Notes: generated from the sequence alone by a model not told the origin. A stretch of 64,000 nucleotides of DNA from Marinobacter sp. es.048 (GCF_900188435.1 NZ_FYFA01000002.1:1488001-1552000), one strand, 5' to 3'; positions 24,051 through 33,472 are shown, counted from the first letter of the stretch. Numbers and translations: made by a program.

Positions 24051-24638
24051 TCACTCCCCCACACGTCCAGCCGGCTCGGTTGGTTCCAGCTCCCGCTGCA
24101 ATTTCTTTCGCAGGGCGGCCCGACACCTGTGTAATCGCGATTTCACGGTTCCCAACGGGATGTCCAGCACCTCCGCGATGTCTTCCTGGCGCCAGCCGTC
24201 TACATCATGAAGCAACAAAAGAGCTCGCTGATCGGGCGTCAGAGTCATCATTACCCGATCCAACGCCGGCCCAAGGCGCGACTGCTCCAGTTGCAGATCC
24301 GGGCCAACGCTGTCGGATTCGAGGCTGTCCAGCCAATCGGCCTGGCTTTCAGTACCGACCAGCTCCGTCAACGGGCGGTCACTCTGTCGGTTCTTACGCC
24401 GAACCTGATCAATAAACTGCCTGTACAGCACCCGATTCAGCCAGGGCCGTAGCTGGTCGACGCTTTCCAGCTCATCAAGCTTTGGGAATAGCTTGACTAC
24501 GACATCCTGAACCAGATCCTCGGCATCCTGTTGCTGACCCGCCAGACGGTAAGCAAACCGGTACATCGCATCCAGATGGGGCCGCACCAGAGCGTCAAAA
24601 CGTCGGGACTTCGAGGGCTTGAAAGGAAAAATTGCCAA
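24051..24638 (-). CDS. ECF-type RNA polymerase sigma factor
   Basis: 195 residues. Region 2: YRFAYRLAGQQQDAEDLVQDVVVKLF, then RPWLNRVLYRQFIDQVRRKNR; region 4: LTPDQRALLLLHDVDGWRQEDIAEVLDIPLGTVKSRLHRCRAALRKKL, the DNA-binding helix-turn-helix. No region 1 or 3, as usual for group 4. First gene of a four-gene operon with its anti-sigma factor, a small exported protein and the TPR/barrel protein. GGAACT occurs upstream on both strands of the 24639-24861 intergenic region, so autoregulation is plausible. Confidence 0.9.
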   Translation of the reverse strand: MAIFPFKPSKSRRFDALVRPHLDAMYRFAYRLAGQQQDAEDLVQDVVVKLFPKLDELESVDQLRPWLNRVLYRQFIDQVRRKNRQSDRPLTELVGTESQADWLDSLESDSVGPDLQLEQSRLGPALDRVMMTLTPDQRALLLLHDVDGWRQEDIAEVLDIPLGTVKSRLHRCRAALRKKLQRELEPTEPAGRVGE

Positions 24639-24772
24639 AGCCGTTGTTTACCTGCGTGGGTTCATGCCAGCGGCGCAGTCTATATCAAATGGCCGGGCCG
24701 ATGCATTTGCCAAGTTCCCGATCTGACAATTCAATGATTGCCCGGATATTAGGGAACGTTAACAAAAATCCC

Positions 24773-24800
24773 GGAACTCTGTCCCCTACCCTTGCGTGAT
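24773..24800 (+). promoter_or_regulatory. Candidate ECF-sigma promoter before the DUF4382 lipoprotein
   Basis: GGAACT (24773-24778), 16-bp spacer, CGTGAT (24795-24800), 61 bp before the lipoprotein ATG. Shape fits ECF promoters (-35 GGAAC). A second GGAACT on the minus strand (24718-24713) faces the sigma operon, but its -10 is less clear. Confidence 0.4.
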
Positions 24801-24861
24801 AAGGGAGTCAGGTAGCGATGTTGCTTCGCTATGATTCCAGCAAATAAACCTGGGGGTTTAT

Positions 24862-25779
24862 ATGAAACGTTCGATCCGCATTTTCACCATTTCGGCTCTG
24901 GCTGCAGGTATTGCCGCATGCGGTGGCAGCGGCGACGGGAGCAGCACTGCCTCTACCGGCACGGTTAACGTCGGATTAACCGACGCGCCTGTAGATAATG
25001 CCCAAGAGGTCAACATAGAAGTCGAGGCATTGGTACTGCAACATTCCAATGGTGACCGGGAACGTTTTAATTTCGACATGGCAGAACCAGTAAACCTACT
25101 GACATTGACGGGTGGAACCGTGATGTCCCTGTTGGTAGATGAAGAGGTTACTGCCGGCGATTATTCCTGGATGCGCTTGGAACTCGGCGATGGCAATACG
25201 ATTGTTATTGATGGCGGCGTATTCGATCTGACCACTCCTTCAGCCCGTGGCGTTCAAACAAGCGGGTTCATTGTGCCTGCAGGCGGCGAAATTAATCTGA
25301 CCATCGACTTTGATGTCAGAAAATCGATCGTAAATCCTCAGAACGATCCTGACGTTTACCGATTGAAACCGGTTATTCGGCTGGTCGACAACTCTGAAGT
25401 AGGCACCATTGCAGCCACAGTCGGTGGAGAAGTTATCGCCAATCAATGCAGTGAAGAAAACACGGGCTCAACCGACACTTTCAATGGCAGCGTATACATC
25501 CATGAGGGCTTCGATGTTATACCTGATGACATCGGCAGCGACCAGGGGCCGCTGGTTGCCGTACCGGTGAACTACGAGAACGACCAGTATGTTTACACCG
25601 CCGCATTTATACCCGAAGGGGAATACACTGTCTCATATACTTGTGACAATGATGAGATCGAAACTGCAGAAGGTGAACCTTCCGATGAAGAGCTTACCTT
25701 CATCACTGGCGACAGTCAGGTTGAAGTAGTTAGCGGCAAGACCTCTACAGTCGATTTCGAAGCCACAACTCCGGAATGA
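24862..25779 (+). CDS. DUF4382-type lipoprotein
   Basis: 305 residues. Lipoprotein signal with lipobox LAAGIAAC then GGSGDGSS, so probably anchored by lipid at the cell envelope. The segment TGTVNVGLTDAPVDNAQEVN, with VEALVLQH and later DFDVRKSIV and YRLKPVIRLVD, is the DUF4382 pattern as I know it. The C-terminal part resembles a carboxypeptidase-like beta sandwich (GEYTVSYTCDND). Highly acidic, as in marine bacteria. Divergent from the ECF sigma operon and possibly one of its targets. GGGGGTTT precedes the start. Confidence 0.78.
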   Translation: MKRSIRIFTISALAAGIAACGGSGDGSSTASTGTVNVGLTDAPVDNAQEVNIEVEALVLQHSNGDRERFNFDMAEPVNLLTLTGGTVMSLLVDEEVTAGDYSWMRLELGDGNTIVIDGGVFDLTTPSARGVQTSGFIVPAGGEINLTIDFDVRKSIVNPQNDPDVYRLKPVIRLVDNSEVGTIAATVGGEVIANQCSEENTGSTDTFNGSVYIHEGFDVIPDDIGSDQGPLVAVPVNYENDQYVYTAAFIPEGEYTVSYTCDNDEIETAEGEPSDEELTFITGDSQVEVVSGKTSTVDFEATTPE

Positions 25780-25782
25780 CCA

Positions 25783-25814
25783 CAAAGAAGAGGGGCGCCA
25801 GCCCCTCTTCTTTG
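25783..25814. terminator. Bidirectional terminator between two converging genes
   Basis: Stem CAAAGAAGAGGGGC/GCCCCTCTTCTTTG (14 bp), loop GCCA, with short T-rich ends on both sides. Serves the DUF4382 gene and the converging TPR lipoprotein. Confidence 0.9.
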
Positions 25815-25826
25815 TTCACACCGTAT

Positions 25827-26402
25827 TTATAGCGCTGCAGCCCTCGCCTCCGCCTGATCCGCACCCGCCACATTACCTCGAGCCCGACGAATATCCGCCA
25901 GCAACAGCCAGCCGGCCCTCTGCAGCCGAAGATCACTTCCCGCCAGGGACAACCCCTTCAAGCTGAACTGCTCCGCTGAGCCCAACTGATTACCCGCCAC
26001 ATAGGCCTCGGACAGCTTGAAATACACCTCTGCAGATCGGGGGGCGATCCGCTGTGCGCGCTCCAGGCGTGCAATAGCGCCGGATACGTTACCTTGCGCC
26101 AACAGCTGATCGGCCTCACGCACCAGACTGAGCGCTGCTGGCGAGAGACCATCCCCGGTTTCACGATAACTGGGAGAGCTGGACGGTTCCCGGGTTTCTG
26201 GCGTCGCTTCCGGCTGTTCGCTCTTGCGCCAGACCGGAGCCTCGCTTTCTTCGGTGTCAGTGCTGGTTCTGGGTGGCTCGGGTGCCTTGGCCGGCTCACC
26301 ACCGACCGGCACGTAGATTCCCCCTCCCGGCCCTGAAGCACAGCCGGCTAATGACAGCAGCGCGGTAATCAGGGTAGCCCTGAACGAAATACGGTCAATC
26401 AT
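25827..26402 (-). CDS. TPR lipoprotein co-transcribed with PBP1b
   Basis: 191 residues. Lipobox LLSLAGC near residue 21, a Pro/Glu/Ser linker, then two or three TPR-like repeats (residues about 90-185: ADQLLAQGNVSGAIARLERAQRIAPRSAEVYFKLSEAYVAGN). Its ATG overlaps the PBP1b stop (ATGA). The pairing suggests an outer-membrane activator or scaffold for PBP1b, comparable in logic to LpoB, but the sequence is TPR and not LpoB-like. Function inferred from linkage only. Confidence 0.8.
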   Translation of the reverse strand: MIDRISFRATLITALLSLAGCASGPGGGIYVPVGGEPAKAPEPPRTSTDTEESEAPVWRKSEQPEATPETREPSSSPSYRETGDGLSPAALSLVREADQLLAQGNVSGAIARLERAQRIAPRSAEVYFKLSEAYVAGNQLGSAEQFSLKGLSLAGSDLRLQRAGWLLLADIRRARGNVAGADQAEARAAAL

Positions 26403-28729
26403 TGAAACAGTCCTTCAAACCAGCCCCGGATACGACGTTCCAGATTTCCGGAGCACGAAATTGTCTGCGTAGGTTCGCTGCCAGCAATGTAAGGCAACAG
26501 ACGGGCATTGTCGCAGTATTCGTCCGTCAGTGCCTGTCGCTGGGAGTTCACCCAGTGATAATTCACCCCATCGGGCACCACGGGAGAAAAGCCGTGCTGG
26601 GGAACCTGTGCCATAAACTTCGACCACACCGGCAGAGCGCCACTGGCCCCGGTCAATGATGTCGGCCCGTTATCATCGCGCCCGACCCAGGCCACCGCAA
26701 GCAGGTCGCCACTGAATCCGGCAAACCAGGAATCCCGGCCATCGTCGGTGGTTCCGGTCTTGCCTGCAAGAGTCAGCTCTTGAGGTAGCGTGTAGTAAGC
26801 AGAGCGCCCTGTCCCTTCCTGCATGGTTTCCTGCATGGCGTATTGGACCAGGTGCACGGCGGTAGGATCGGCAACCTGCTCAACTTCAAGACTGTAACGG
26901 GATAAGGCTTCACCGCCAGCATCGGTCACTTCACGGATCGTGCGCAGCGGAGTATTGAAGCCGGATGTCGCTAGCCCCTGATAGATCTGTGCCACGGTCA
27001 CCGGGGTCATGGAAACCGAGCCCAGAAGCATCGACGGATAACGGGAAATCGGGGTATCAACTCCAAACGCCGTCAGAGTCTCCCGCACCCGATCCACCCC
27101 GATATCCAGCCCGACGCGAACGGCCGGCAAGTTATAGGAGCGTGACAGAGCCTTGTGCAAGGGCACTTCGCCCCGCTCCTCACCATCGTAGTTCTTGGGC
27201 TGCCAGCGTTTGCCATCATCAAATTCCAGCGTGAAGCTCTTATCCAGCACCGGCGTGGTCAGGGTATACCTCTCTGGCTCCTGCAACGCCGACAGATAGA
27301 TAAACGGCTTGATCAGCGACCCGATGGGGCGGTTGGCATCCAGTGCCCGATTGAATCCGGCAAATTGCGGATCCCGGCCGCCAACAAGCGCCAGCACTTC
27401 CCCGGAATCCTTCGCGGTTACAACAAGGGTGGCTTCCAGCGCCTCGGCATTCTGCCCGCCGCCCAGCCCCGGGAGGGTGTCGGTCACCGCATACTCCGCC
27501 GCGTACTGGATAGCGGGGTTCAACGTGGTGAAGATCCGAAGACCTTCGCTTCGGAGGTCCTCCTCCTTGTAATCTCGAGCAAGGTGTCGGCGGACCAGAT
27601 CGATATAGGCGGGGTAGCGATTCTCGGAATACGACGGGCGCTCACTAACGCCCAGCGGCAATCCACGGGCCCTGGAGGCGCGGCCAGGCTCAATCAGACC
27701 AGCCTGTTCCATTTCAGAAATCACCAGATTCCGCCGCTCTGTTGCACGCTCCGGGTGACGGCGCGGATTGTAATAGCTGGGGCCCTTTACCATGCCCACC
27801 AACAAAGCAATCTGGTGCACATCCAGATCCTTGAGGGATTCGCCAAAATAGAACTGGCTCGCCAGGCCGAAACCATGAATGCTGCGCGTGCCGGCTTGTC
27901 CCAGGTAGACCTCGTTCAGATAGGTTTCCAGGATGTCGTCTTTCTCATAGTGCAACTCCAGGAGCACCGACATCAGGGCCTCGTTGGCCTTTCTCACCAG
28001 CGTCTGCTCGCGAGTCAGGAAGAAGTTTTTCACCAGTTGCTGGGTCAGTGTGCTGCCACCCTGAACGATGCGCCCAGCCTGGATGTTGGCAAGCATGGCC
28101 CGACCGATTGAGAGGGGCGCAATGCCGAAATGGTCATAGAAATTACGATCCTCCACCGCCATCAGAGTGGTGGGTAACAGGGCCGGCACTTCGTCCAGCT
28201 GGACCAGCACCCGGTCCTCCTTGTGCGCCGGGTAGATACCGCCAATCTGAGCCGGCTCGAGCCGCACAATCGGGGCATTATCGCCTTCAATCACCGAAAA
28301 GCCCTGAACCCGATCGCCCGAGATCGCCAAGGATATCCGGCGCCGGGGCTCATCGCCGTCCGGGAACGAAAAGCCCCGGGTACTGATAACAAAGCGATTG
28401 CCCGTGCGCTGGTAACTGCCGGATTTCCTGCCGTCACCCTTGCGGAAACCGGAGAGGCCAAGTTCGCGTTCGAGGGCACTGGCACTGACGCTGGCACCAT
28501 CGAAAAGCTCCAGCGGGCGAGCGTAAACCCGGGACGGAACCTCAAAACGCCGGCCTTCGAAACGGGAGGTCACCACGGCATCCAGGTAAACCATCCAGCC
28601 AGCCAGCAAAACGAGACCGATGGCACATAACCGGAACATGAAACGCCAGAACCAAGGCCGGCGACCGTTGTTGGAGGAACGTCGGGAAGGCTTTCGTCTG
28701 GGGCTAGAGGATGCTTTGGATTTTTTCAT
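26399..28729 (-). CDS. mrcB: Penicillin-binding protein 1b (bifunctional glycosyltransferase/transpeptidase)
   Basis: 776 residues from ATG 28729. A basic cytoplasmic tail is followed by a membrane anchor (FRLCAIGLVLLAGWMVYL) and a UB2H-like segment (YARPLELFDGASVSASALERELG). The glycosyltransferase domain shows EDRNFYDHFGI and GGSTLTQQLVKNFFL; the transpeptidase domain shows the SxxK serine in GSLIKPF, SYN and KTGTTDD. Polymerises and cross-links peptidoglycan at the outer face of the inner membrane. The frame is open 14 codons upstream, but the basic tail start fits the family. TATAAT lies at 28742-28737, so the transcript may begin at or near the ATG. Confidence 0.96.
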   Translation of the reverse strand: MKKSKASSSPRRKPSRRSSNNGRRPWFWRFMFRLCAIGLVLLAGWMVYLDAVVTSRFEGRRFEVPSRVYARPLELFDGASVSASALERELGLSGFRKGDGRKSGSYQRTGNRFVISTRGFSFPDGDEPRRRISLAISGDRVQGFSVIEGDNAPIVRLEPAQIGGIYPAHKEDRVLVQLDEVPALLPTTLMAVEDRNFYDHFGIAPLSIGRAMLANIQAGRIVQGGSTLTQQLVKNFFLTREQTLVRKANEALMSVLLELHYEKDDILETYLNEVYLGQAGTRSIHGFGLASQFYFGESLKDLDVHQIALLVGMVKGPSYYNPRRHPERATERRNLVISEMEQAGLIEPGRASRARGLPLGVSERPSYSENRYPAYIDLVRRHLARDYKEEDLRSEGLRIFTTLNPAIQYAAEYAVTDTLPGLGGGQNAEALEATLVVTAKDSGEVLALVGGRDPQFAGFNRALDANRPIGSLIKPFIYLSALQEPERYTLTTPVLDKSFTLEFDDGKRWQPKNYDGEERGEVPLHKALSRSYNLPAVRVGLDIGVDRVRETLTAFGVDTPISRYPSMLLGSVSMTPVTVAQIYQGLATSGFNTPLRTIREVTDAGGEALSRYSLEVEQVADPTAVHLVQYAMQETMQEGTGRSAYYTLPQELTLAGKTGTTDDGRDSWFAGFSGDLLAVAWVGRDDNGPTSLTGASGALPVWSKFMAQVPQHGFSPVVPDGVNYHWVNSQRQALTDEYCDNARLLPYIAGSEPTQTISCSGNLERRIRGWFEGLFQ

Positions 28730-28850
28730 GCCGCGATTATAACGAAAGGAGCGGTGAGGAAGGCAGGCCATCCGTGTGTTATTTCTGTAATCTGCCCGTT
28801 ATGATAGGGCAAGAAAAATCAATGGGTTCAGGGAACGCGAGGAGAGCACG

Positions 28851-30437
28851 GTGAGTGAGACATCCCCAGGCAATCTGATTCTGGCCATGCAGAATCCAGA
28901 CCTGTACGACCATCCTGTCGAAGGCTTTCAGGTTATCGAAACTCACATCTCACAGGTGATCCTGACCGGTGACTACGCCTACAAGATCAAGAAGCCCATG
29001 GATTTCGGCTTCCTGAACTTCTCCACCCTCAATCGCCGAAAGCATTTCTGCGAGGAGGAGCTCAGGCTCAATCGACGACTGGCCGAAAAATTGTATCTGG
29101 AGGTGGTGCCAATCACCGGCACGCCCGACAACCCCATCCTCGGTGGGGAGGGCGAAGCCTTCGAATACGCCATCAAGATGCGTCAGTTCGGCCAGGACCA
29201 GCTTTTCGATCGACTGCAGGAACAGGGAAAGCTGACTCCCGAACCACTCACGGACCTGGCACGCCAGGTCGCTGCATTCCATGAACAGCTGCCGCCTGTA
29301 CCCGATGAGAAACCGCTTGGAACGCCGGAGGCGGTGTTTGCCGCCATGCAGGAGAATTTTGACCAGATCCGTCCGCTGATTGACGATTCGGACCTGCTCA
29401 TGCAGCTGGACAACCTCCAGGCCTGGACCGAATCCACCTTCGAGCGGCACAGGGAGCTGATCGCCCACCGCCGCGCCAGCGGCATGGTCCGGGAATGCCA
29501 CGGCGATCTGCATCTGGCGAATATTACCCGCTTCGAGGGCGAGGTCACCGTGTTCGACTGCATCGAATTCAACGAACCGTTCCGCTGGATCGATGTCATC
29601 AACGATCTCGCCTTTCTGCTGATGGATCTGGAGTCCCGCGGAGAAAGCGCCCTGGCCAACCAGGTGCTCAATACGTACCTGGAATACCGCGACGACTTCG
29701 AGGCCTTGCCGTTGCTGCCGCTCTACAAGGCATACCGGGCTATGGTGCGCGCCAAAATCGCCCTGTTTACCATGGGGAACCCGGGGCTCACCGATGCTGA
29801 AAAAGCCGACCTGATGCAGCGCTATCGAGACTACGCCCAGTTGGCTGAGGATTACAGTACGATTCCGAATCACTATCTGCTGGCAACCACCGGGCTGTCC
29901 GCCAGCGGCAAAACCTGCATCAGCGCCGCCATGGCCAATGAACTGGGGCTGATACGCCTGCGCTCCGATGTCGAGCGCAAGCGCTTGCACGGACTGGCAC
30001 CCCTGGAGAGCTCCCGCTCACCGACCGGTGGCAATCTGTACACCGAGGAAGCGACAGAGAAAACCTATCAGCGGCTGGCCGAGCTTGCCAGTCACGTTCT
30101 GGCAGCCGGTTTCCCGGTGATTGTAGACGCCGCCAGCCTTAAACAGAAAGAGCGGTCTCTGCTGGCATCGATAGCCGAGGATCAGGGTGTACCCTTTGCC
30201 CTGATCCATTGCGAGGCGCCGGAAGACCTGCGCCGGGAATGGATCCGCAATCGCAAGGGCGATGCCTCCGAGGCAACCGAGGAATTGCTGGACGCCCAGC
30301 AAACCTGGTTTGAACCGTTAACCGCGGAAGAGAAGAGCCACACCATCCACCTGCACACTGATCAGGAACATGTGGCAGAGGCGGTGGCCGACCGGATCCG
30401 CCAACATCTGGGCATCCCCGGCGGCAAGGCCGACTAA
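28851..30437 (+). CDS. Two-domain protein: aminoglycoside-phosphotransferase-like kinase fused to a P-loop ATPase
   Basis: 528 residues from GTG 28851, preceded by AGGAGAG. N-terminal half is APH/choline-kinase-like: EFAIKMRQF-type lysine region (YAIKMRQF) and catalytic loop HGDLHLANITRF with VFDCIEFN. C-terminal half starts near residue 340 with Walker A GLSASGKTC and resembles the zeta-toxin/gluconate-kinase group of P-loop kinases. The fusion is a known conserved architecture in proteobacteria, substrate unknown to me. Not expected to be an antibiotic-resistance enzyme: the gene is in ordinary chromosomal context. Followed by a small pentapeptide protein and a Rieske protein. Confidence 0.85.
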   Translation: MSETSPGNLILAMQNPDLYDHPVEGFQVIETHISQVILTGDYAYKIKKPMDFGFLNFSTLNRRKHFCEEELRLNRRLAEKLYLEVVPITGTPDNPILGGEGEAFEYAIKMRQFGQDQLFDRLQEQGKLTPEPLTDLARQVAAFHEQLPPVPDEKPLGTPEAVFAAMQENFDQIRPLIDDSDLLMQLDNLQAWTESTFERHRELIAHRRASGMVRECHGDLHLANITRFEGEVTVFDCIEFNEPFRWIDVINDLAFLLMDLESRGESALANQVLNTYLEYRDDFEALPLLPLYKAYRAMVRAKIALFTMGNPGLTDAEKADLMQRYRDYAQLAEDYSTIPNHYLLATTGLSASGKTCISAAMANELGLIRLRSDVERKRLHGLAPLESSRSPTGGNLYTEEATEKTYQRLAELASHVLAAGFPVIVDAASLKQKERSLLASIAEDQGVPFALIHCEAPEDLRREWIRNRKGDASEATEELLDAQQTWFEPLTAEEKSHTIHLHTDQEHVAEAVADRIRQHLGIPGGKAD

Positions 30438-30467
30438 GAACAACAACTGGCGAGCGCGAGGTTCGAT

Positions 30468-30836
30468 ATGGACGATAAAAGCGAACACGAAGTACATCAG
30501 ATCAGCCACCCGCTCTACGATATTCTTCGTAGCGAGGACATGCAGGCGTTCAATGCTGAAAAGGCAAAGCTCGCAGAGCTCCCCAGTTTCGCTCATGGCG
30601 ATTTCCGGGGTCTGGACCTGAGAGGAATGGATGCCAAGGGGCTGGATTTCCGCCACGCCTACTTCCGGGGCGCCGACCTTCGGGGCGTGGACTTCTCGAA
30701 ATCCCGAATGGAAGGCTCCAGCATTGCCAGCGCCAAGATTTCCGGCTGCTATTTTCCGCATCGCCTGGACGCCGATGAGATCGTCATGTCCCTGAATCAC
30801 GGGACCCGCATGCGATACACGATCTTGCCGAAATGA
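30468..30836 (+). CDS. Small pentapeptide-repeat protein
   Basis: 122 residues. Residues about 43-85 form A(D/N)LxG-type pentapeptides: GDFRGLDLRGMDAKGLDFRH and YFRGADLRGVDFSKSRMEGS, enough for roughly two coils of a quadrilateral beta-helix. The N-terminus (HPLYDILRSEDMQAFN) is helical. No function known. The stop codon overlaps the start of the Rieske gene (ATGA). Confidence 0.8.
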   Translation: MDDKSEHEVHQISHPLYDILRSEDMQAFNAEKAKLAELPSFAHGDFRGLDLRGMDAKGLDFRHAYFRGADLRGVDFSKSRMEGSSIASAKISGCYFPHRLDADEIVMSLNHGTRMRYTILPK

Positions 30837-31204
30837 GTAGCGTCCCGCATATCTGGCAGCCCGTCTGTCCGGCCTCCGAGTTGACACTTGGCCAGTTCGT
30901 CGAGTTCCGGCTTCGGGAGAAGGCACGGGAGCCGGCAGGCATGCCGCTGACCGGGTTCCTGTTTCTGGACGGTGGCACGCCCCGCGCCTACCTGAACATC
31001 TGCCCGCATCTGGGCGTTGAACTGAACTGGATGCCCGGCCGGTTCATGGATTCCGACAACCTGTTTATCCAGTGTTTCACCCACGGTGCCCTGTTCAAGC
31101 CCGCAGACGGCGAATGCATTGCCGGGCCCTGCCAGGGCGATGCCCTCACCCAGCTGGACCTGCGGGAGCGGGACGGCCAGATCGAAATCAGACTTCCAGA
31201 ATAA
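30833..31204 (+). CDS. Rieske [2Fe-2S] protein
   Basis: 123 residues. Cluster ligands are C-x-H in [12 protein letters not shown] and C-x2-H in [11 protein letters not shown], separated by about 20 residues, with the usual [13 protein letters not shown] following. A stand-alone Rieske domain without membrane segment: a soluble ferredoxin-like electron carrier or a detached oxygenase domain. Coupled to the pentapeptide gene; its last 17 bases overlap the end of sfsA on the other strand. Confidence 0.92.
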   Translation: MSSVPHIWQPVCPASELTLGQFVEFRLREKAREPAGMPLTGFLFLDGGTPRAYLNICPHLGVELNWMPGRFMDSDNLFIQCFTHGALFKPADGECIAGPCQGDALTQLDLRERDGQIEIRLPE

Positions 31205-31919
31205 CGGGTACCGATTCGGTCAGGGTCAACACACCGGTTGGCGTGCCATCGCTCTCGCTCAAGTCGGCGCGATAGGCAATCACTTCCACACCCGCATCGC
31301 AGGCCTCCCGCAGCAACTCACCGTATCTGCGATCGATATGGTCCGCCGGGCGAACGGTTTGAATGCCGGTGTGATTGACCACGAAAAGCAGCACCGCACG
31401 ATCTCCCTGCTGAACCTGGGCCATCAGCTCTCGCAGGTGCTTCTGGCCGCGCTCGGTCACCGCATCCGGGAAAAAACCCTGACCATCTTCCGCCAGCGTG
31501 ACATTCTTGACCTCCACCCAGGCATCGGCCGCGGTGTCATGACCAGACAGCAGCAGGTCAATCCGGCTTTTCTCCGAACCGTATTTCACTTCGGCGCGGC
31601 ACTCGGGATAACCGGCCAGCTCCAAGACGGTGCCGGCTTCCACGGCCTCCCGGGCCTGGCTGTTGGGCCGGGCGGTATTCACACAGGCCAGTTGCCCGGG
31701 CGACGTTTCCACCAGCTCCCAGGTGTACTGGAGTTTGCGCTTGGGATTATCACTCCGGCTGAGCCAAACCCGAGCATCCTCTGGCTGACAGCCCAGCATG
31801 GAGCCGGTGTTCGGGCAGTGGGCGGTCACCTCCGAGCCATCCGGCAGCCGCACGTCTGCCAGGAAGCGTTTGTAGCGGCGGATAAGCCGGCCTTCAACCA
31901 ACGGTTCTGGAAACTTCAT
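31188..31919 (-). CDS. sfsA: SfsA family protein (sugar fermentation stimulation)
   Basis: 243 residues from ATG 31919, with CGGAGATC upstream. OB-fold start [19 protein letters not shown], conserved [21 protein letters not shown] and [11 protein letters not shown] with a nuclease-like D..E-x-K arrangement. In E. coli it affects maltose metabolism genes; molecular activity uncertain. It precedes dksA divergently, as in many gammaproteobacteria where sfsA and dksA are adjacent. Confidence 0.94.
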   Translation of the reverse strand: MKFPEPLVEGRLIRRYKRFLADVRLPDGSEVTAHCPNTGSMLGCQPEDARVWLSRSDNPKRKLQYTWELVETSPGQLACVNTARPNSQAREAVEAGTVLELAGYPECRAEVKYGSEKSRIDLLLSGHDTAADAWVEVKNVTLAEDGQGFFPDAVTERGQKHLRELMAQVQQGDRAVLLFVVNHTGIQTVRPADHIDRRYGELLREACDAGVEVIAYRADLSESDGTPTGVLTLTESVPVILEV

Positions 31920-32098
31920 GTGATCTCCGTACAAAAGTCGATGTCACAAGGCTGGCACCCCCGTGACTAATCTGCTATTTTCCGCAAATTCCCGTTTCAG
32001 GACGAATGCTTCATCCAGGGTATAACCGCGCAGCCACGGGGGCTCACGCGGAGGGAAGCAAACCGTTCTTGTGAAGTACAAACAAGAGGCCGGGTTCA

Positions 32099-32539
32099 AT
32101 GGCAACTACTGCAGAACAACCACGCGAACGTTTTACCAACTTCACCCCCTATGAAATGAAGAAGGGTGAAGAGTACATGAGTGCGGAAATGCTCCAGCAC
32201 TTCAAAGATCTGCTGCTGCAATGGAAGCAGGAGCTGATGGAAGAAGTCGACCGCACCATGCACCATATGCAGGAAGACGCCGCAAATTACGCGGATCCCA
32301 GCGATCGCGCAACCCAGGAAGAAGAGTTCAGCCTGGAACTGCGTACCCGCGACCGGGAGCGGAAGCTGATCAAGAAGATTGACCAGACCATCGACCGCAT
32401 CGACAAGGACGATTACGGCTTCTGCGATCAGTGTGGCGTGGAAATCGGCATCCGACGCCTGGAAGCACGCCCGACCGCCACCCTGTGCATCGATTGCAAA
32501 ACTCTGGCCGAGATTCGCGAACGCCAGACCGGCATCTGA
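32099..32539 (+). CDS. dksA: RNA polymerase-binding transcription factor DksA
   Basis: 146 residues. Coiled-coil arm with the tip acidic residues in EDAANYADPSDRATQEEEFS and a C4 zinc finger (CDQCGVEIGIRRLEARPTAT then CIDC). Works with ppGpp at the RNA polymerase secondary channel; the GC-rich discriminators of the rrn promoters at 8173-8437 are the kind of target it represses. Heads the run dksA, gluQ, cbrX-like, cbrA, cbrB seen also in Pseudomonas. Confidence 0.97.
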   Translation: MATTAEQPRERFTNFTPYEMKKGEEYMSAEMLQHFKDLLLQWKQELMEEVDRTMHHMQEDAANYADPSDRATQEEEFSLELRTRDRERKLIKKIDQTIDRIDKDDYGFCDQCGVEIGIRRLEARPTATLCIDCKTLAEIRERQTGI

Positions 32540-32599
32540 GCCTACCACTCAACCGCTGCCGGCTGGGGCTTTTCCAGCCCCGCTGGCTGGCTGACCGCC

Positions 32600-33472
32600 A
32601 TGAATAACCCTCAGTACCGGGGCCGGTTTGCGCCCTCTCCGACTGGCCCGCTGCATTTCGGCTCCCTGGTTACCGCACTTGCCAGCTTTCTGGAAGCCCG
32701 AAGTCAGGGCGGTCAGTGGTTTATCCGCGTTGAAGATCTGGACCCTCTGAGAGAACCGCCGGAAGCCACCGGCCAGATCCTCGCCAGCCTGGACGCCCAC
32801 GGTCTGCTTCCCGACGAGCCAGTGCGCTTCCAGTCCAGACGTCACGATGCCTATCAGGACGCTATTGAGCGATTGCTCGGCAACGGCTATGCCTATCGTT
32901 GCCAATGCTCACGTAAGGAGTTGCACGCCAACGACGGTCGCCACCCCCACCACTGTCGTAGCCGCAAAACCATAGACGATGACCGGCCGTACGCCATTCG
33001 CTTTGCCCTCGAAGACGAAGACAGCCACTGGCAGGACCAGCTGCTGGGGCCACAACACCAGACCGTGAAGGCTGAGCTCGATGACCCGGTGATCCTCCGT
33101 AAGGAGGGGTTCTACGCCTACCAGCTCGCCGTGGTTGTCGATGACATTAACCAGGGCATCACGGATGTGGTGCGCGGCTCGGATCTGCTGGACATGACGG
33201 CGCAACAGCAGCAGATTTACCGGGCCCTTGGCTCCTGCCCGCCTCGCTGGCTACACATCCCGGTGATCCTCAATGAGCAGGGCCAGAAACTCAGCAAGCA
33301 GACCCATGCGCCGGCTCTCAATGACGAGAAGCCTGTCAGCAACCTGTTCAGGGCGCTTGTTGCCCTTGGCCAGAATCCGCCCACGCACCTGGCAACCGGC
33401 TCGCTGGAATCGCTGCTGGAATGGGGACGGAAGAACTGGCAACGGGGCGCTATCCACCTGACATCCCGGTGA
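32600..33472 (+). CDS. gluQ: Glutamyl-Q tRNA(Asp) synthetase
   Basis: 290 residues. A truncated glutamyl-tRNA synthetase paralogue that attaches glutamate to queuosine in tRNA-Asp. HIGH-like motif APSPTGPLHFGSL, Cys/His zinc site (RCQCSRKE then HHCRSR), KMSKS-like QKLSKQTHAP, and no anticodon-binding domain, as expected. Directly downstream of dksA as in E. coli and Pseudomonas. Confidence 0.96.
   Translation: MNNPQYRGRFAPSPTGPLHFGSLVTALASFLEARSQGGQWFIRVEDLDPLREPPEATGQILASLDAHGLLPDEPVRFQSRRHDAYQDAIERLLGNGYAYRCQCSRKELHANDGRHPHHCRSRKTIDDDRPYAIRFALEDEDSHWQDQLLGPQHQTVKAELDDPVILRKEGFYAYQLAVVVDDINQGITDVVRGSDLLDMTAQQQQIYRALGSCPPRWLHIPVILNEQGQKLSKQTHAPALNDEKPVSNLFRALVALGQNPPTHLATGSLESLLEWGRKNWQRGAIHLTSR

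Noticed and set aside
28851..30437. Aminoglycoside-resistance gene
   Set aside because: The APH-like fold is fused to a P-loop kinase, a conserved chromosomal architecture with no mobile context.
32550..32585. GGGGCT/AGCCCC stem between dksA and gluQ as terminator
   Set aside because: Short stem with no T run; gluQ is close and probably co-transcribed.
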